Source of the DNA: Actinoplanes lutulentus
GTDB taxonomy: Bacteria > Actinomycetota > Actinomycetes > Mycobacteriales > Micromonosporaceae
DNA length: 64,000 nucleotides
Direction of reading: 5' to 3'
Assembly (NCBI RefSeq): GCF_003259845.1
Contig: NZ_QLMJ01000013.1
Coordinates: forward strand, 124,001 to 188,000
In this document: positions 42,451 to 50,711 of the stretch, in pieces
How positions within the stretch are numbered: position 1 is the stretch's first letter
Layout: each line of letters begins with the position of its first letter
Notes under the pieces: model-generated
Seen by the model: the letters and a program-made list of their open reading frames with translations, nothing else
Told to the model about the DNA's origin: nothing
Database searches by the model: none
Program-made: the position numbers and the translations under genes

Positions 42451-43176
42451 CTAGATCTTCTGGAAGAGCGCCGGCACCAGGCTCGGCTGCCAGCCCGGCA
42501 GCGACGTGTGCCGCTCCCGGACGCGGTACGCGACGTCCTTGTACGTGACGTACTGGCCGGCCTTGTAGGTGGTGAACTTCTTCCACGGCTTGGTCGCGAC
42601 AGTGACCTTGACGGTTACCCGTACCGAATCGACAACGACGTCGGGTGACCGGCGCTCGCCCATTGTCACGTTGAGCAGCAGGTGGAACGGCTTGCCGCTC
42701 TCGGCCGGGGTGAAGCGGAGCACCTTGGTGCCGTCGACCGACCAGACGATCGACGTCGCCGTCCAGTCGATCGCGAACGTGTGGAACTCGTTCGGATCCA
42801 CCCGGTCGTCGGCGAGCGGCTCGACCTGCCCGGCCGGTAGCTGCCCCGACTCGTCGAGCACGGCTAGGGCGCGCCAGGCGCCGTACTCCCGGCCCGGCTT
42901 GATCCGCGCCTCGGCGTGCCCGTTCGACGAGGCGAACGTCCGCACGGTCCGCAGCGGGTCGTCCAGCGTGACGTTTCCCTCGCCGTCGAGGCGGGCGTCG
43001 TCGTCCTGTCGCACCCATTTCGCGGGGTTCGGCGCCGTGCCCCGGTCACCCGAGAAGTCGTCGCTGAAGACGACCCGGGTGACCGTCGTGGCCGCGGAGG
43101 CCGGAGCGGCCACCGCAAGCCCGGAGACGAACACCGCGGCCGCTGTCAGCGACCGCAGCAGGCGCACGCTGCTCAT
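42451..43176 (-). CDS. Secreted GH16-like protein without the catalytic motif, with chitin-binding (CBM5/12-like) domain
   Basis: This 241-residue exported protein (signal about 1-30) has a GH16-like jelly-roll (VVFSDDFSGDRGTAPNPAKW, HAEARIKPGREYGAWRALAVL, FHTFAIDWTATSIVWSVDG, LLLNVTMG). Where GEIDxxE should lie it reads DESGQLPAGQVEPL, so the three acidic active-site residues are missing. The last 45 residues (WKKFTTYKAGQYVTYKDVAYR...) match the CBM5/12 chitin-binding pattern. ATG 43176 follows GGGAG by about 8 nt. It is probably a binding protein rather than a glucanase. A CebR-like operator lies upstream. Confidence 0.8.
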   Translation of the reverse strand: MSSVRLLRSLTAAAVFVSGLAVAAPASAATTVTRVVFSDDFSGDRGTAPNPAKWVRQDDDARLDGEGNVTLDDPLRTVRTFASSNGHAEARIKPGREYGAWRALAVLDESGQLPAGQVEPLADDRVDPNEFHTFAIDWTATSIVWSVDGTKVLRFTPAESGKPFHLLLNVTMGERRSPDVVVDSVRVTVKVTVATKPWKKFTTYKAGQYVTYKDVAYRVRERHTSLPGWQPSLVPALFQKI

Positions 43177-43224
43177 TCGAAAGACTCCCACCCCTTGATC
43201 ACTTGCGGGAGCACTGTGCGCGCT

Positions 43225-43238
43225 CGGGAGCGCTCTCA
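43225..43238 (-). promoter_or_regulatory. CebR-like LacI-family operator
   Basis: CGGGAGCGCTCTCA matches the CebR/LacI-family cellobiose-repressor site TGGGAGCGCTCCCA at 12 of 14 positions. It lies 49 bp upstream of the GH16-like gene start. Confidence 0.55.
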
Positions 43239-43296
43239 GCAAGGGATGGGACCAAATCTTTAAGGACCCCTTACGGCGTTGTAGCCGTACGGACCA

Positions 43297-43857
43297 TCAG
43301 TTGTAGTCCGGAGCCCTGGTTTCGTGCATCGCGAGCTCCTCGGCGCTGGCACCACCGCCGGCCGCGCCCGCATCGTACGCGACGCTGTCGGTCTCCTCGT
43401 CGAAGCCGGAACCCTCGTCCGGGGCGACCAGGCGGCCCACCGAACCCGGGTCTTCCTCGTCGAGCTGGCCGTCGTCGTAGAGCGAGATCGGCGAGTTCGG
43501 GTCCGAGGTCGGCCCGTCCTCCCAGACGTCCCGGTCGAACGCGAGCTGCTCCGAGTCGTCAACGGTCTCGTCGTCCGGGTCGCGCTCCGGCCGGATCTGC
43601 TCGCGTACCTCGCCGACGTCCGGCTCCTCCTGGCGCAGGCGCCGGTCCAGCGACTCGCCCTGAAGGGCCTCCTCCGGGGTGTCACCGAAGCGGTTCGATC
43701 CACCGGGTCCGGTGCCGGCCAGGGCGGCGGGATCAGCCCCGTCAGCCCACCGGGAGCTGTCTACCTCGTCGTACGCGGTGGAGTCGTCATCGGCGGTGTC
43801 CGGCAGGCCGGAGGCCTCCGGGTCGCTGACCTCGGTGGGGTAGTCGTTCTCTCGCAT
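43297..43857 (-). CDS. DUF5709-like acidic protein
   Basis: This 186-residue, strongly acidic, Asp/Glu/Ser-rich protein has no hydrophobic segment (for example DDDSTAYDEVDSSRWADGAD). It resembles actinobacterial DUF5709 proteins, from memory. It is probably largely disordered. ATG start. No function can be given. Confidence 0.75.
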   Translation of the reverse strand: MRENDYPTEVSDPEASGLPDTADDDSTAYDEVDSSRWADGADPAALAGTGPGGSNRFGDTPEEALQGESLDRRLRQEEPDVGEVREQIRPERDPDDETVDDSEQLAFDRDVWEDGPTSDPNSPISLYDDGQLDEEDPGSVGRLVAPDEGSGFDEETDSVAYDAGAAGGGASAEELAMHETRAPDYN

Positions 43858-43886
43858 GTCCGCAATCTACCCAGGTAGGGGAAGCC

Positions 43887-44621
43887 TCATACCGGCATAA
43901 CCGTTCGATCCGGCACGAGGCGGGCCCACACCACCTTGCCGCCGGCAAGTTCCAGGTTTCCCCAGCGCGAGGTCATCGCGTTGATCAGCAGCAGGCCGCG
44001 GCCGCCGAACGAGGTCGGCGCCACCGGCCCGGTGAACCGGGGGAGCACGGGCGAGCTGTCCCGGACCGCCACGCTCATCGTCTCGTCGTCCAGGGCCAGG
44101 AGCACCCGCATCGGCGTACGGGCGTGTGCGACCACGTTGTTCACCAGCTCGGTCGTCACGATGCAGGCGTTGCCGGTCAGGTCGGTGCGCTCCCACCGGT
44201 GGCAGGCCTCGGTGATCACCTCGCGGGCCACGCGGGCCGCGCCGACATCCGGCTCCAGGTCGATGCTGATCCGCCGATCCGGGTCCGGCTCGCCCAGCGC
44301 GGCGAAGGCCCCGGCCTGATCGGGCCAGGCCGGCCAGCCGGCCGGCAGCCAGGTCGCGGTGTCGGTGGTGCCGCAGAGCGCCAGACGCGAACCGGGCCAG
44401 TAACGGGTCGCCTCGAAGACGTCGCGCAGCACCGTGACCGCGAGGCCGTGCGGGTCCACAAGGCCGCCGACATCGACCACGAGCGCCTCGGGCTGGTCGG
44501 CGAGCACGTCGAGCAGCGCGGAGCGTGCCGACGCCGCGGACTCGTCGCCGAGCACCCCGGTAAGCCGGACCAGGGGATGAGCCCGGCCACGGTCCACCAG
44601 ATGACGAACCTCGATCGGCAT
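43887..44621 (-). CDS. STAS and HATPase (RsbW-like) fusion regulator
   Basis: This 244-residue protein has an N-terminal STAS-like anti-anti-sigma domain (about 5-110, VRLTGVLGDES... ALVVDVGGLVDPHGLAV) and a C-terminal GHKL ATPase of the anti-sigma-factor kinase type (about 135-244, TELVNNVVAHARTPM, SFGGRGLLLINAM). ATG 44621 has GGAG 6 nt upstream; an upstream ATG lacks one. Such fusions combine switch and kinase for sigma control; no sigma gene is adjacent. Confidence 0.85.
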   Translation of the reverse strand: MPIEVRHLVDRGRAHPLVRLTGVLGDESAASARSALLDVLADQPEALVVDVGGLVDPHGLAVTVLRDVFEATRYWPGSRLALCGTTDTATWLPAGWPAWPDQAGAFAALGEPDPDRRISIDLEPDVGAARVAREVITEACHRWERTDLTGNACIVTTELVNNVVAHARTPMRVLLALDDETMSVAVRDSSPVLPRFTGPVAPTSFGGRGLLLINAMTSRWGNLELAGGKVVWARLVPDRTVMPV

Positions 44622-44756
44622 GATCGCTCCATTGTGCATAACGCGCACCCTCCTCGCATTTCGGCGTGAGGATCGGTCGTCACCGGCTGAGGATCTCGTA
44701 GATACCCCGCCAGGGTGGAGTCATGCCCCGATGGTGCGTGGATCAAGATCCGCCGG

Positions 44757-45884
44757 TCAGGCCGCGGATCCCTCTTCGTTGCGCGAGTCCAGCTCTCCGG
44801 CCCTTGAGCTCAAGAGCCTTCGGTACGAGGCCAAGCGCCGCGGATCAGCGTTACCCGCCGCGACCCAGGCGTCGAGACGGCAATCGGCGTCAGCCGGGGA
44901 GTGCCCGCAGTTCGGCTGGTCGTCCAGAGTGCCCTCGACCAGGTCGGAGAAGCCGTGCAGCAGGCTTTCCGCGCTGACGTGAGCGAGGCCGAAACTCCGG
45001 ATCCCCGGGGTGTCGATGATCCAGCCCGGATCTTTTTTCGACTTGCCCACGGTCGGGAGCCGCAGCGCCACCGCGCTGGTCGAGGTGTGCCGGCCCTTGC
45101 CGATCGCGCTGACCACGCCGACAGCGCGCAGAGCGTCCGGTACCAGGCGGTTCACCAGCGTCGACTTGCCGACGCCGGAGTGGCCGACCATCACCGAGAT
45201 CCGGCTCGCCAGCCGCCCGCGCAGCTCGTCGAGATCACTGCCCGGGCGAACCAGGACGTACGGCAGGTCGAGCTCGGCGTAGTAGTCCAGCACCTGCTCC
45301 GGACCGGCCAGGTCGGCCTTGGTCAGGCAGAGCAGCGGCTCGACACCCGCGTCGTACGCCGCCACCAGGCACCGGTCGATGAATCCGGTCCGCGGTGGCG
45401 GGTCGCTCAGCGCGCTCACGATGACGAGCTGGTCGGCGTTCGCCACCACGACCCGTTCCAGCCGGCCCTCGGGTGTCGTGTCGTCGTCGTCCGCGGTCCG
45501 GCGCAGCACCGAGGTGCGCTCGCTGATCCGCACGATCCGGGCCAGTGCGCCCGGGGCGCCGGAGACGTCGCCGACCAGCTGCACCCGATCGCCCACCACC
45601 ACCGACTTGCGGCCGAGCTCCCGGGCACGCATCGCGGTGATCACCTCGATGTCGCCGGTGTCCTCGCGGACGCACCCGTAACGCCCGCGGTCGACGGTGA
45701 TGACCAGCGCGTCGATCGCGTCGTCGTGCTTGGGCCGGGTGCGGGTACGCGGACGCGACGAGCGCCCCGGCCGGACCCGGACGTCGTCCTCGTCGTACTC
45801 CCGCTTACGGCCTGGCAGAACTAGCTCCTCGCCACGAGTCCCGCCCAGAGTTCGGGGAACTCGGGCAACGTCTTCGAGGTACAA
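44757..45884 (-). CDS. rsgA: Ribosome small subunit GTPase RsgA
   Basis: This circularly permuted GTPase (375 residues as drawn) assists late 30S maturation. Motif order is permuted: LTKADL (G4), GHSGVGKST (G1), GKGRHTST (G2), IDTPGIRSFG (G3). The zinc-binding C-terminus has a Cys/His pattern (NCGHSPADADCRLD). The ATG at 45884 overlaps aroA by 64 nt. A CTG at 45818, 6 nt after GAGGAG, would give the conserved N-terminus LPGRKREYDEDDVRVRPG and is probably the real start. There is no ATG, GTG or TTG between the two points. Confidence 0.9.
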   Translation of the reverse strand: MYLEDVARVPRTLGGTRGEELVLPGRKREYDEDDVRVRPGRSSRPRTRTRPKHDDAIDALVITVDRGRYGCVREDTGDIEVITAMRARELGRKSVVVGDRVQLVGDVSGAPGALARIVRISERTSVLRRTADDDDTTPEGRLERVVVANADQLVIVSALSDPPPRTGFIDRCLVAAYDAGVEPLLCLTKADLAGPEQVLDYYAELDLPYVLVRPGSDLDELRGRLASRISVMVGHSGVGKSTLVNRLVPDALRAVGVVSAIGKGRHTSTSAVALRLPTVGKSKKDPGWIIDTPGIRSFGLAHVSAESLLHGFSDLVEGTLDDQPNCGHSPADADCRLDAWVAAGNADPRRLASYRRLLSSRAGELDSRNEEGSAA

Positions 45885-47107
45885 CTTACGTCGGCGAGCT
45901 CGATGCCCTGCACGGCGAGGCCGATAACCGCCGCGGCGTGTGCCATCCGGTGGTCCGCGTACGTCTCGAAGGTGGTCGCCCGCAGCGGGCCCGGCACGAT
46001 GCGCAACCCGTCCGGGAACTCGGTGACCTCGGCGCCGGCCTTGGTCAGCTCGGCCGCGAGGGCGGCGATCCGGTCGGTCTCGTGACCCCGGATGTGCTCG
46101 ACGCCGCGCAGCTCGCTCGGGCCCTCGGCGAGCGCCGCGAGGGCCGCGATCACCGGGGTGAGCTCACTGACCTCGGAGAGGTCGGCGGTGATCCCGCGAA
46201 GCGTGCCGGTGCCCCGCACGGTCAAGCCCTCCTCGGCCGACCGGGTGACCTCGGCGCCGAGCGCGGTGAACAGCTCGATCACCCGATCCACCGGCTGCCA
46301 GCTGTTCGCCGGCCAGCCCGCGAGGGTGACCGTGCCGCCGGTGACGGCCGCCGCCGCGAAGAACGGCGCCGCACCGGACAGGTCCGGCTCGATCGTCCAG
46401 GTGTGCCCGCGCAGGCCACCCGGCTCGACGGCCCACACGTCCGGCACGCTCTCGTCGACGACAGCGCCGGCGGCCCGCAGCATGTGCGTGGTCATCCGCA
46501 GGTGCGGCGCGGACGGCACCGGCGGTCCCTCGTGCCGCAGCGTCAGGCCCTTGGTGAACCGGGGCGCGGAGAGCAGCAGCCCGGAGACGAACTGGCTGGA
46601 CCCGGACGCGTCGATGACGGCCTCGCCGCCCTCGACCAGGCCGCTGCCGCGCACGGTCAGCGGCAGCCCGCCGGTCGGCGACGCCTCGATCGCGACACCG
46701 AGGGCGCGGAGCGCCTCGACGATCGGGCGCAGCGGCCGGTTGCGCGAGTGCGGGTCACCGTCGAACTCGACAGTGCCCTCGGCCAGCGCCGCGGCCGGCG
46801 GCAGGAACCGCATGATCGTGCCGGCCAGCCCCACGTCGACGGTGGCCGGTCCGCGCAGCGGGCCGGGCGTGACGGTCCAGCTCTCGTCGTCGCTGGTGTC
46901 GACGCCGACGCCGAGCGCCCGCAGGCCGGCCGACATCAGCACGGTGTCGCGAGCACGCAGCGGCGCCTCGATCACCGACGGCCCGTCAGCGAGCGCCGAG
47001 ATGACGAGAGCGCGGGCGGTCATCGACTTGGAGCCGGGTAGCCGCACGGTCGCCGAGACCGGGCCGGAAGCGGACGGAGCGAGCCAGGGGCGAGGTTCAG
47101 CAGTCAC
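45821..47107 (-). CDS. aroA: 3-phosphoshikimate 1-carboxyvinyltransferase (EPSP synthase, AroA)
   Basis: This 428-residue enzyme joins shikimate-3-phosphate and PEP in aromatic amino acid synthesis. The substrate loops are clear: LPGSKSMTARALV at the N-terminus, GDPHSRNRPLRP, GSSQFVSGLLLSAPRF, and the C-terminal DHRMAHAAAVIGL. GTG 47107 was chosen; earlier in-frame codons add a low-complexity Arg/Gly-rich stretch not expected in AroA. The rsgA gene follows in the same direction, overlapping as described there. It is the same order as Rv3227-Rv3228. Confidence 0.93.
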   Translation of the reverse strand: MTAEPRPWLAPSASGPVSATVRLPGSKSMTARALVISALADGPSVIEAPLRARDTVLMSAGLRALGVGVDTSDDESWTVTPGPLRGPATVDVGLAGTIMRFLPPAAALAEGTVEFDGDPHSRNRPLRPIVEALRALGVAIEASPTGGLPLTVRGSGLVEGGEAVIDASGSSQFVSGLLLSAPRFTKGLTLRHEGPPVPSAPHLRMTTHMLRAAGAVVDESVPDVWAVEPGGLRGHTWTIEPDLSGAAPFFAAAAVTGGTVTLAGWPANSWQPVDRVIELFTALGAEVTRSAEEGLTVRGTGTLRGITADLSEVSELTPVIAALAALAEGPSELRGVEHIRGHETDRIAALAAELTKAGAEVTEFPDGLRIVPGPLRATTFETYADHRMAHAAAVIGLAVQGIELADVSCTSKTLPEFPELWAGLVARS

Positions 47108-47376
47108 CACCCCATTCTGCCGCCGGGCCCCGCCACGACCCGCCCGAGTTCCCGCCCCCCGAGACGAAACCCCTCGACCGGGGGTGGCGCGGCCGGTGGG
47201 TCCGGCCACGCTTTCCTTCTCGTTCTCGCCATTCCGTGACGCATTCCTTGAGCTATTGCGCGCTCTGCCACGCATTCCATGGGAGCGCGCCCACACGCGG
47301 CGGAATGGAACGCGACTCGCGGCGGGCGGGTGGCGGGGCGGACGGCGAGGGCCGCCGGGCAGTACCGTTCATTCTC

Positions 47377-48084
47377 ATGTGCGGCCGATATGCCACGACC
47401 CGGAGCAACGCCGACCTCAGCACGTTCTTCGAGGCCGTCGACGTTGCCGAGCCGTTGCGTGTCAGCTGGAACGTCGCTCCCACCGACCCGGTTCCGCTGA
47501 TCCGCATGTCGACGCGGGCGCACGCGTCCGAGCAGGAGAGCGGCGCGGAGAAGGGCCGGGTGCTCGACACCGCGCGCTGGGGGCTCGTCCCGCACTGGGC
47601 GGCCGACCTGCGCGGCGGCGCCCGGATGATCAATGCTCGGGCCGAGACGGTGGCTACGCTGCGGTCTTTCGCGCCGTCGTTCGCGAAACGGCGGTGTCTG
47701 GTGCCCGCCGACGGCTGGTTCGAGTGGGTGCGCGACGGCAAGCAGAAGCAGCCGTTCTACATGACGCCGCGCGACGGGAAACCGCTCGCCTTCGCCGGGC
47801 TGTGGTCGGCCTGGGGGCCGGAGTCCGTGCTCACGTGCAGCGTGGTGACCACCGCCGCGCTCGGCGGATTGGCCCGGGTGCACGACCGGATGCCGCTGAT
47901 TCTGCCGGCCGAGCGATGGGCCGATTGGCTGGCCGGCGGTGGCGATCCGGAGGAGCTGCTGCGCCCGCTCTCCGAGAGTGATCTCGAGGCCATCGAGGTG
48001 CGTCCGGTCGGGCCGGAGGTCGGCAATGTTCGCAACAATGGGCCCGAGTTACTGGAACGTCGACCCGAGGTAACGCTTTTCTGA
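47377..48084 (+). CDS. SRAP (YedK/HMCES) abasic-site crosslinking protein
   Basis: This 235-residue protein forms a covalent thiazolidine link to abasic sites in single-stranded DNA. The catalytic Cys2 is intact (MCGRYATT), as are the Asn (SWNVAPTD), the Glu in GWFEWVRDG and the His in RVHDRMPLILP. ATG 47377 is required because Cys2 must follow the initiator. TACCGT lies 8 nt upstream, so the transcript may be leaderless. Rv3226c equivalent. Confidence 0.92.
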   Translation: MCGRYATTRSNADLSTFFEAVDVAEPLRVSWNVAPTDPVPLIRMSTRAHASEQESGAEKGRVLDTARWGLVPHWAADLRGGARMINARAETVATLRSFAPSFAKRRCLVPADGWFEWVRDGKQKQPFYMTPRDGKPLAFAGLWSAWGPESVLTCSVVTTAALGGLARVHDRMPLILPAERWADWLAGGGDPEELLRPLSESDLEAIEVRPVGPEVGNVRNNGPELLERRPEVTLF

Positions 48085-48166
48085 ACGGCGCTAGATCAAC
48101 GTTGGTCTTTGTCGGATTATGCGCCCATTCTGAATTAACAACTTTGTTTCAAGATAGATCACCCCC

Positions 48167-48196
48167 TTGTTCTGATCTTGTACGGTGCGGTACAAA
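48167..48196 (+). promoter_or_regulatory. WhiB-gene promoter with TTGTAC/GTACAA inverted repeat
   Basis: TTGTTC (48167-48172), an 18-bp spacer and TACAAA (48191-48196) form a plausible promoter. The spacer holds TTGTAC-GGTGCG-GTACAA (48178-48195), a perfect 6-bp inverted repeat reaching into the -10. Candidate repressor site. Confidence 0.5.
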
Positions 48197-48275
48197 CCAG
48201 CGCCGGAGTGGTGCCGGTGCGTAAGGTGCGTTCCGGCCGCCACAGCACTTCCGGTCCCACGGGGGAGGTGGGCTG

Positions 48276-48671
48276 ATGACACGAGCACGCATGCCGCGTC
48301 CGCACGAGGTAGCCATCGCGCGACGCGACCCGCGACTGCTCGAGGCGATCGTGCAAAAGCGGACCGACGAGGCCTGGAGGACACGCGGTGCATGCCGCAG
48401 TGTCGATCCGGAGACGTTTTTTCCAGCGCCAAACGAACCGTCCGGCGGCGCTGTCGCTCTCTGCGGAACCTGCGATGTGCAAGGAGCCTGCCTGGCCTGG
48501 GCACTACAGGTCGGTGACTGCCACGGGGTCTGGGGCGGGACGACGCCACGCGAGCGGCGGGCCATGCTGGTCGCCTGGCGAGAACGGGTCACCGCGGAGG
48601 GTGACCTGGTCGAGGACGGGTCCAACGACGAGGATCGCCGGTTGCTGACCCTGATCCCGGTGAGTCGCTGA
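48276..48671 (+). CDS. WhiB-family transcriptional regulator
   Basis: This 131-residue WhiB-like protein has Fe-S ligands C40, C63, C66 and C72 (GAC...LCGTC...GAC) and the GVWGG turn (84-88) followed by TPRERRAM. An extra C82 sits in the turn (GDCHGVWGG). A long 35-residue N-terminal extension precedes the first Cys and there is no AT-hook. It is not WhiB7 or WhiB1, both of which are encoded elsewhere in this window. GGGGAGGTG lies 6 nt upstream of the ATG. Confidence 0.9.
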   Translation: MTRARMPRPHEVAIARRDPRLLEAIVQKRTDEAWRTRGACRSVDPETFFPAPNEPSGGAVALCGTCDVQGACLAWALQVGDCHGVWGGTTPRERRAMLVAWRERVTAEGDLVEDGSNDEDRRLLTLIPVSR

Positions 48672-48693
48672 CAAAAGCTGATAAAAACGGTCG

Positions 48694-49299
48694 GTGCCTG
48701 AAGAACTCACGATCGAGACTCCGCGCGGCCCCGCCGCCGTGCGTGTCACCGCGCCCTCAGGTCCGGCGACGAGTCTGCTCCTTCTCGGCCATGGCGCCGG
48801 TGGTGGAGTCGACGCGCCGGACCTGATCGCGGTGCACGACGCGGCGGTGGCGGCCGGCGTGCGGGTCGCGTTGGTCACCCAGCCTTACCGGGTGGCCGGC
48901 CGCCGTGCGCCCGCACCCGCGGGGCATCTCGACGAAGCGTGGGGCGCGGTGGTCGCCGCGGTACGCGTACCCAAGCTGCCGTTGATCGTCGGAGGGCGCT
49001 CCAGCGGAGCGCGCGTCGCGTGCCGGACCGCGACCGCGACCGAGGCCGCGGGGGTTCTGGCGCTGGCGTTTCCGCTGCATCCGCCGGGTAAGCCGGAGAA
49101 GAGCCGGGCGGGTGAGCTGGAGTTGGGCGTGCCCGCGTTGGTGATCAACGGGGACCGGGATCCGTTCGGTGTGCCGGAGCCGCACGGGCCGGTCGAGGTG
49201 GTCGTGCGACCCGGCGCTGTCCACGATCTGCGCAAGGACGTCGCCGGAACCGCCACGATCGCCGCCGATTGGCTGCGGCGCAACGGCTGGGCCCGATAG
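48694..49299 (+). CDS. Small alpha/beta hydrolase (KANL3/Tex30-like)
   Basis: This 201-residue hydrolase fold has an oxyanion strand ([17 protein letters not shown]), nucleophile Ser in [10 protein letters not shown], Asp in [11 protein letters not shown] and His in GAVHDLRK. No lid domain. GTG start with a TAAAAA hexamer 5 nt upstream. Substrate is unknown. It ends directly before the SigR promoter. Confidence 0.88.
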   Translation: MPEELTIETPRGPAAVRVTAPSGPATSLLLLGHGAGGGVDAPDLIAVHDAAVAAGVRVALVTQPYRVAGRRAPAPAGHLDEAWGAVVAAVRVPKLPLIVGGRSSGARVACRTATATEAAGVLALAFPLHPPGKPEKSRAGELELGVPALVINGDRDPFGVPEPHGPVEVVVRPGAVHDLRKDVAGTATIAADWLRRNGWAR

Positions 49300-49300
49300 C

Positions 49301-49326
49301 GGAATGGTGGGTCACTCCTCGGCGTT
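49301..49326 (+). promoter_or_regulatory. SigR autoregulatory promoter upstream of sigR
   Basis: GGAAT (49301-49305), exactly 18 nt, GTT (49324-49326), a consensus SigR promoter. It starts 1 nt after the hydrolase stop. The transcript would carry the extended start at GTG 49367. Confidence 0.75.
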
Positions 49327-49366
49327 ACAGCCCCCGGAAGCTTGTTCGTCGGAAGGGGAAGTCGTA

Positions 49367-49567
49367 GTGGGTGCCGGAACCGAGATCGTCGAGCGCGACG
49401 GCCGGGAGGCGGCCCGGGTGCAGAGCCTGTTGAGCTCTCCCGAGTGGCCCGCGGTCGAGTCGCCGCTACCTAGCCGTTCGGTGAGCGTGAGCACACCCCC
49501 GGTTTTCAACGGCGTTACCCGGGCACTACCCGTATCCTCGGCGAGGCAGTCGAGGGGGGAGTCCAGG
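49367..49567 (+). other. In-frame N-terminal extension of SigR (long isoform)
   Basis: GTG 49367 has GGAAGGGGAA 6-7 nt upstream and opens an in-frame 67-codon extension to the SigR core start at GTG 49568. In Streptomyces coelicolor the SigR-dependent promoter makes an analogous, unstable long form with a 55-residue N-terminal extension. The extension is Ser/Val/Glu-rich with no recognised domain. Confidence 0.7.
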
Positions 49568-50170
49568 GTGGCCCAGAAAGAGCGGACAGACGAGCGCCGT
49601 CAGCGCTTCGAGCGCGACGCGCTTCCGTTCGTGGATCAGTTGTACGCCGCCGGACTGCGGATGACCCGTAACCCGGCCGACGCCGAAGACCTGGTGCAGG
49701 AGACGTTCCTCAAGGCGTTCTCCGCGTTCCACCAGTTCGAAGAGGGTACGAACCTCAAGGCGTGGCTGTACCGGATCCTGACGAACACGTACATCAACTC
49801 GTACCGGCGCAAGCAGCGGCAGCCGGTGCAGGCCCCGACCGAGGAGATCACCGACTGGCAGCTCGCGTCGAGCGAGTCGCACACGTCGCAGGGTCTTCGC
49901 TCGGCCGAGACCGAGGCGCTGGACCGGCTTCCGGACAGCGACATCAAGGAAGCGCTGCAATCTCTGCCGGAGGACTTCCGGCTGGCTGTGTACCTCGCTG
50001 ATGTCGAGGGCTTCTCCTACAAGGAGATCGCCGACATCATGGGTACGCCGATCGGCACGGTCATGTCCCGTCTGCACCGCGGGCGGCGCAACCTGCGCAA
50101 CCTCCTGGAGGCGTACGCCTCCGACCGGGGCATCACCCGCGCCACGACGTCCGAACCGCAGGGGGCCTGA
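49568..50170 (+). CDS. sigR: ECF sigma factor SigR (SigH)
   Basis: This is the 200-residue core protein with sigma region 2 ([38 protein letters not shown]) and region 4 ([49 protein letters not shown]). It directs transcription of thiol-oxidative-stress genes and is held by RsrA. GTG 49568 ([21 protein letters not shown]) gives the classical short form. An alternative longer isoform is possible from 49367. The rsrA gene follows by 5 nt. Confidence 0.93.
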   Translation: MAQKERTDERRQRFERDALPFVDQLYAAGLRMTRNPADAEDLVQETFLKAFSAFHQFEEGTNLKAWLYRILTNTYINSYRRKQRQPVQAPTEEITDWQLASSESHTSQGLRSAETEALDRLPDSDIKEALQSLPEDFRLAVYLADVEGFSYKEIADIMGTPIGTVMSRLHRGRRNLRNLLEAYASDRGITRATTSEPQGA

Positions 50171-50175
50171 CACCG

Positions 50176-50454
50176 ATGTCGACCGACGACAACGAGACTG
50201 ATTGCAGCATCGCTCTCAGCGAGGTTTACCTCTACCTCGACCTCGAGTGCAGTGAGGACCGGCGCCAGCTGATCCAGAAGCACTTGGACGAGTGCACCGG
50301 ATGTCTGCGCGAGTTCGGCATCGAGCAGGACGTGAAAGCGCTGGTCAACCGCTGCTGCGGCGACGAGCGCGCACCGTCGGAGCTGCGTGACCGGCTGCGG
50401 TTCAAGCTCGACCAGCTCGAAGTGCAGACCGAGACTCGGGAGCACCAGCCCTGA
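50176..50454 (+). CDS. rsrA: Zinc anti-sigma factor RsrA (RshA)
   Basis: This 92-residue ZAS protein has the metal motif H36-x3-C40-x2-C43 (HLDECTGC) and further Cys at 10, 25, 60 and 61. In Streptomyces RsrA, C11, C41 and C44 with H37 bind zinc and oxidation releases SigR. The pattern fits. Co-transcribed with sigR. ATG start with a weak ribosome binding site, so translation probably depends on sigR. Confidence 0.93.
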   Translation: MSTDDNETDCSIALSEVYLYLDLECSEDRRQLIQKHLDECTGCLREFGIEQDVKALVNRCCGDERAPSELRDRLRFKLDQLEVQTETREHQP

Positions 50455-50470
50455 CCTGAGGCAGGACACG

Positions 50471-50501
50471 AAAAAGGCCCGGCATTCGCCGGGCCTTTTT
50501 T
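50471..50501. terminator. Bidirectional terminator between rsrA and bL37
   Basis: AAAAAGGCCCGGC-ATTC-GCCGGGCCTTTTTT, stem of 13 bp with A- and T-tails. Its end touches the stop codon of the leftward bL37 gene (50501). Confidence 0.92.
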
Positions 50502-50575
50502 CAGCTGTTGGGACGCTTGCCGTGGTTCGCTGCGCTCTTCTTACGAGCCTTCTTCTTGCGGGCCTTCTTCGCCAT
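50501..50575 (-). CDS. Ribosomal protein bL37-like, 24 residues
   Basis: MAKKARKKKARKKSAANHGK, followed by RPNS, matches the actinobacterial 24-residue bL37 protein, a short basic peptide found in the 50S subunit of mycobacteria (ANHGKRPN C-terminus). GGAAGGGAG is about 9 nt upstream of the ATG. It is too short for standard ORF cut-offs. Leftward, ending in a shared terminator. Confidence 0.85.
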   Translation of the reverse strand: MAKKARKKKARKKSAANHGKRPNS

Positions 50576-50711
50576 GGTGGTACTCCCTTCCGTGGTGCCT
50601 TCTCGCTGCCGATCGTAGTGGGCCCGTCCGCCGAGCCGGGACGTGGCCGGGACGCATCCGTGATTTGATGACGTTCACCGAGAGCAGTGCGAGCAGAAGG
50701 GTGATCCCCTC

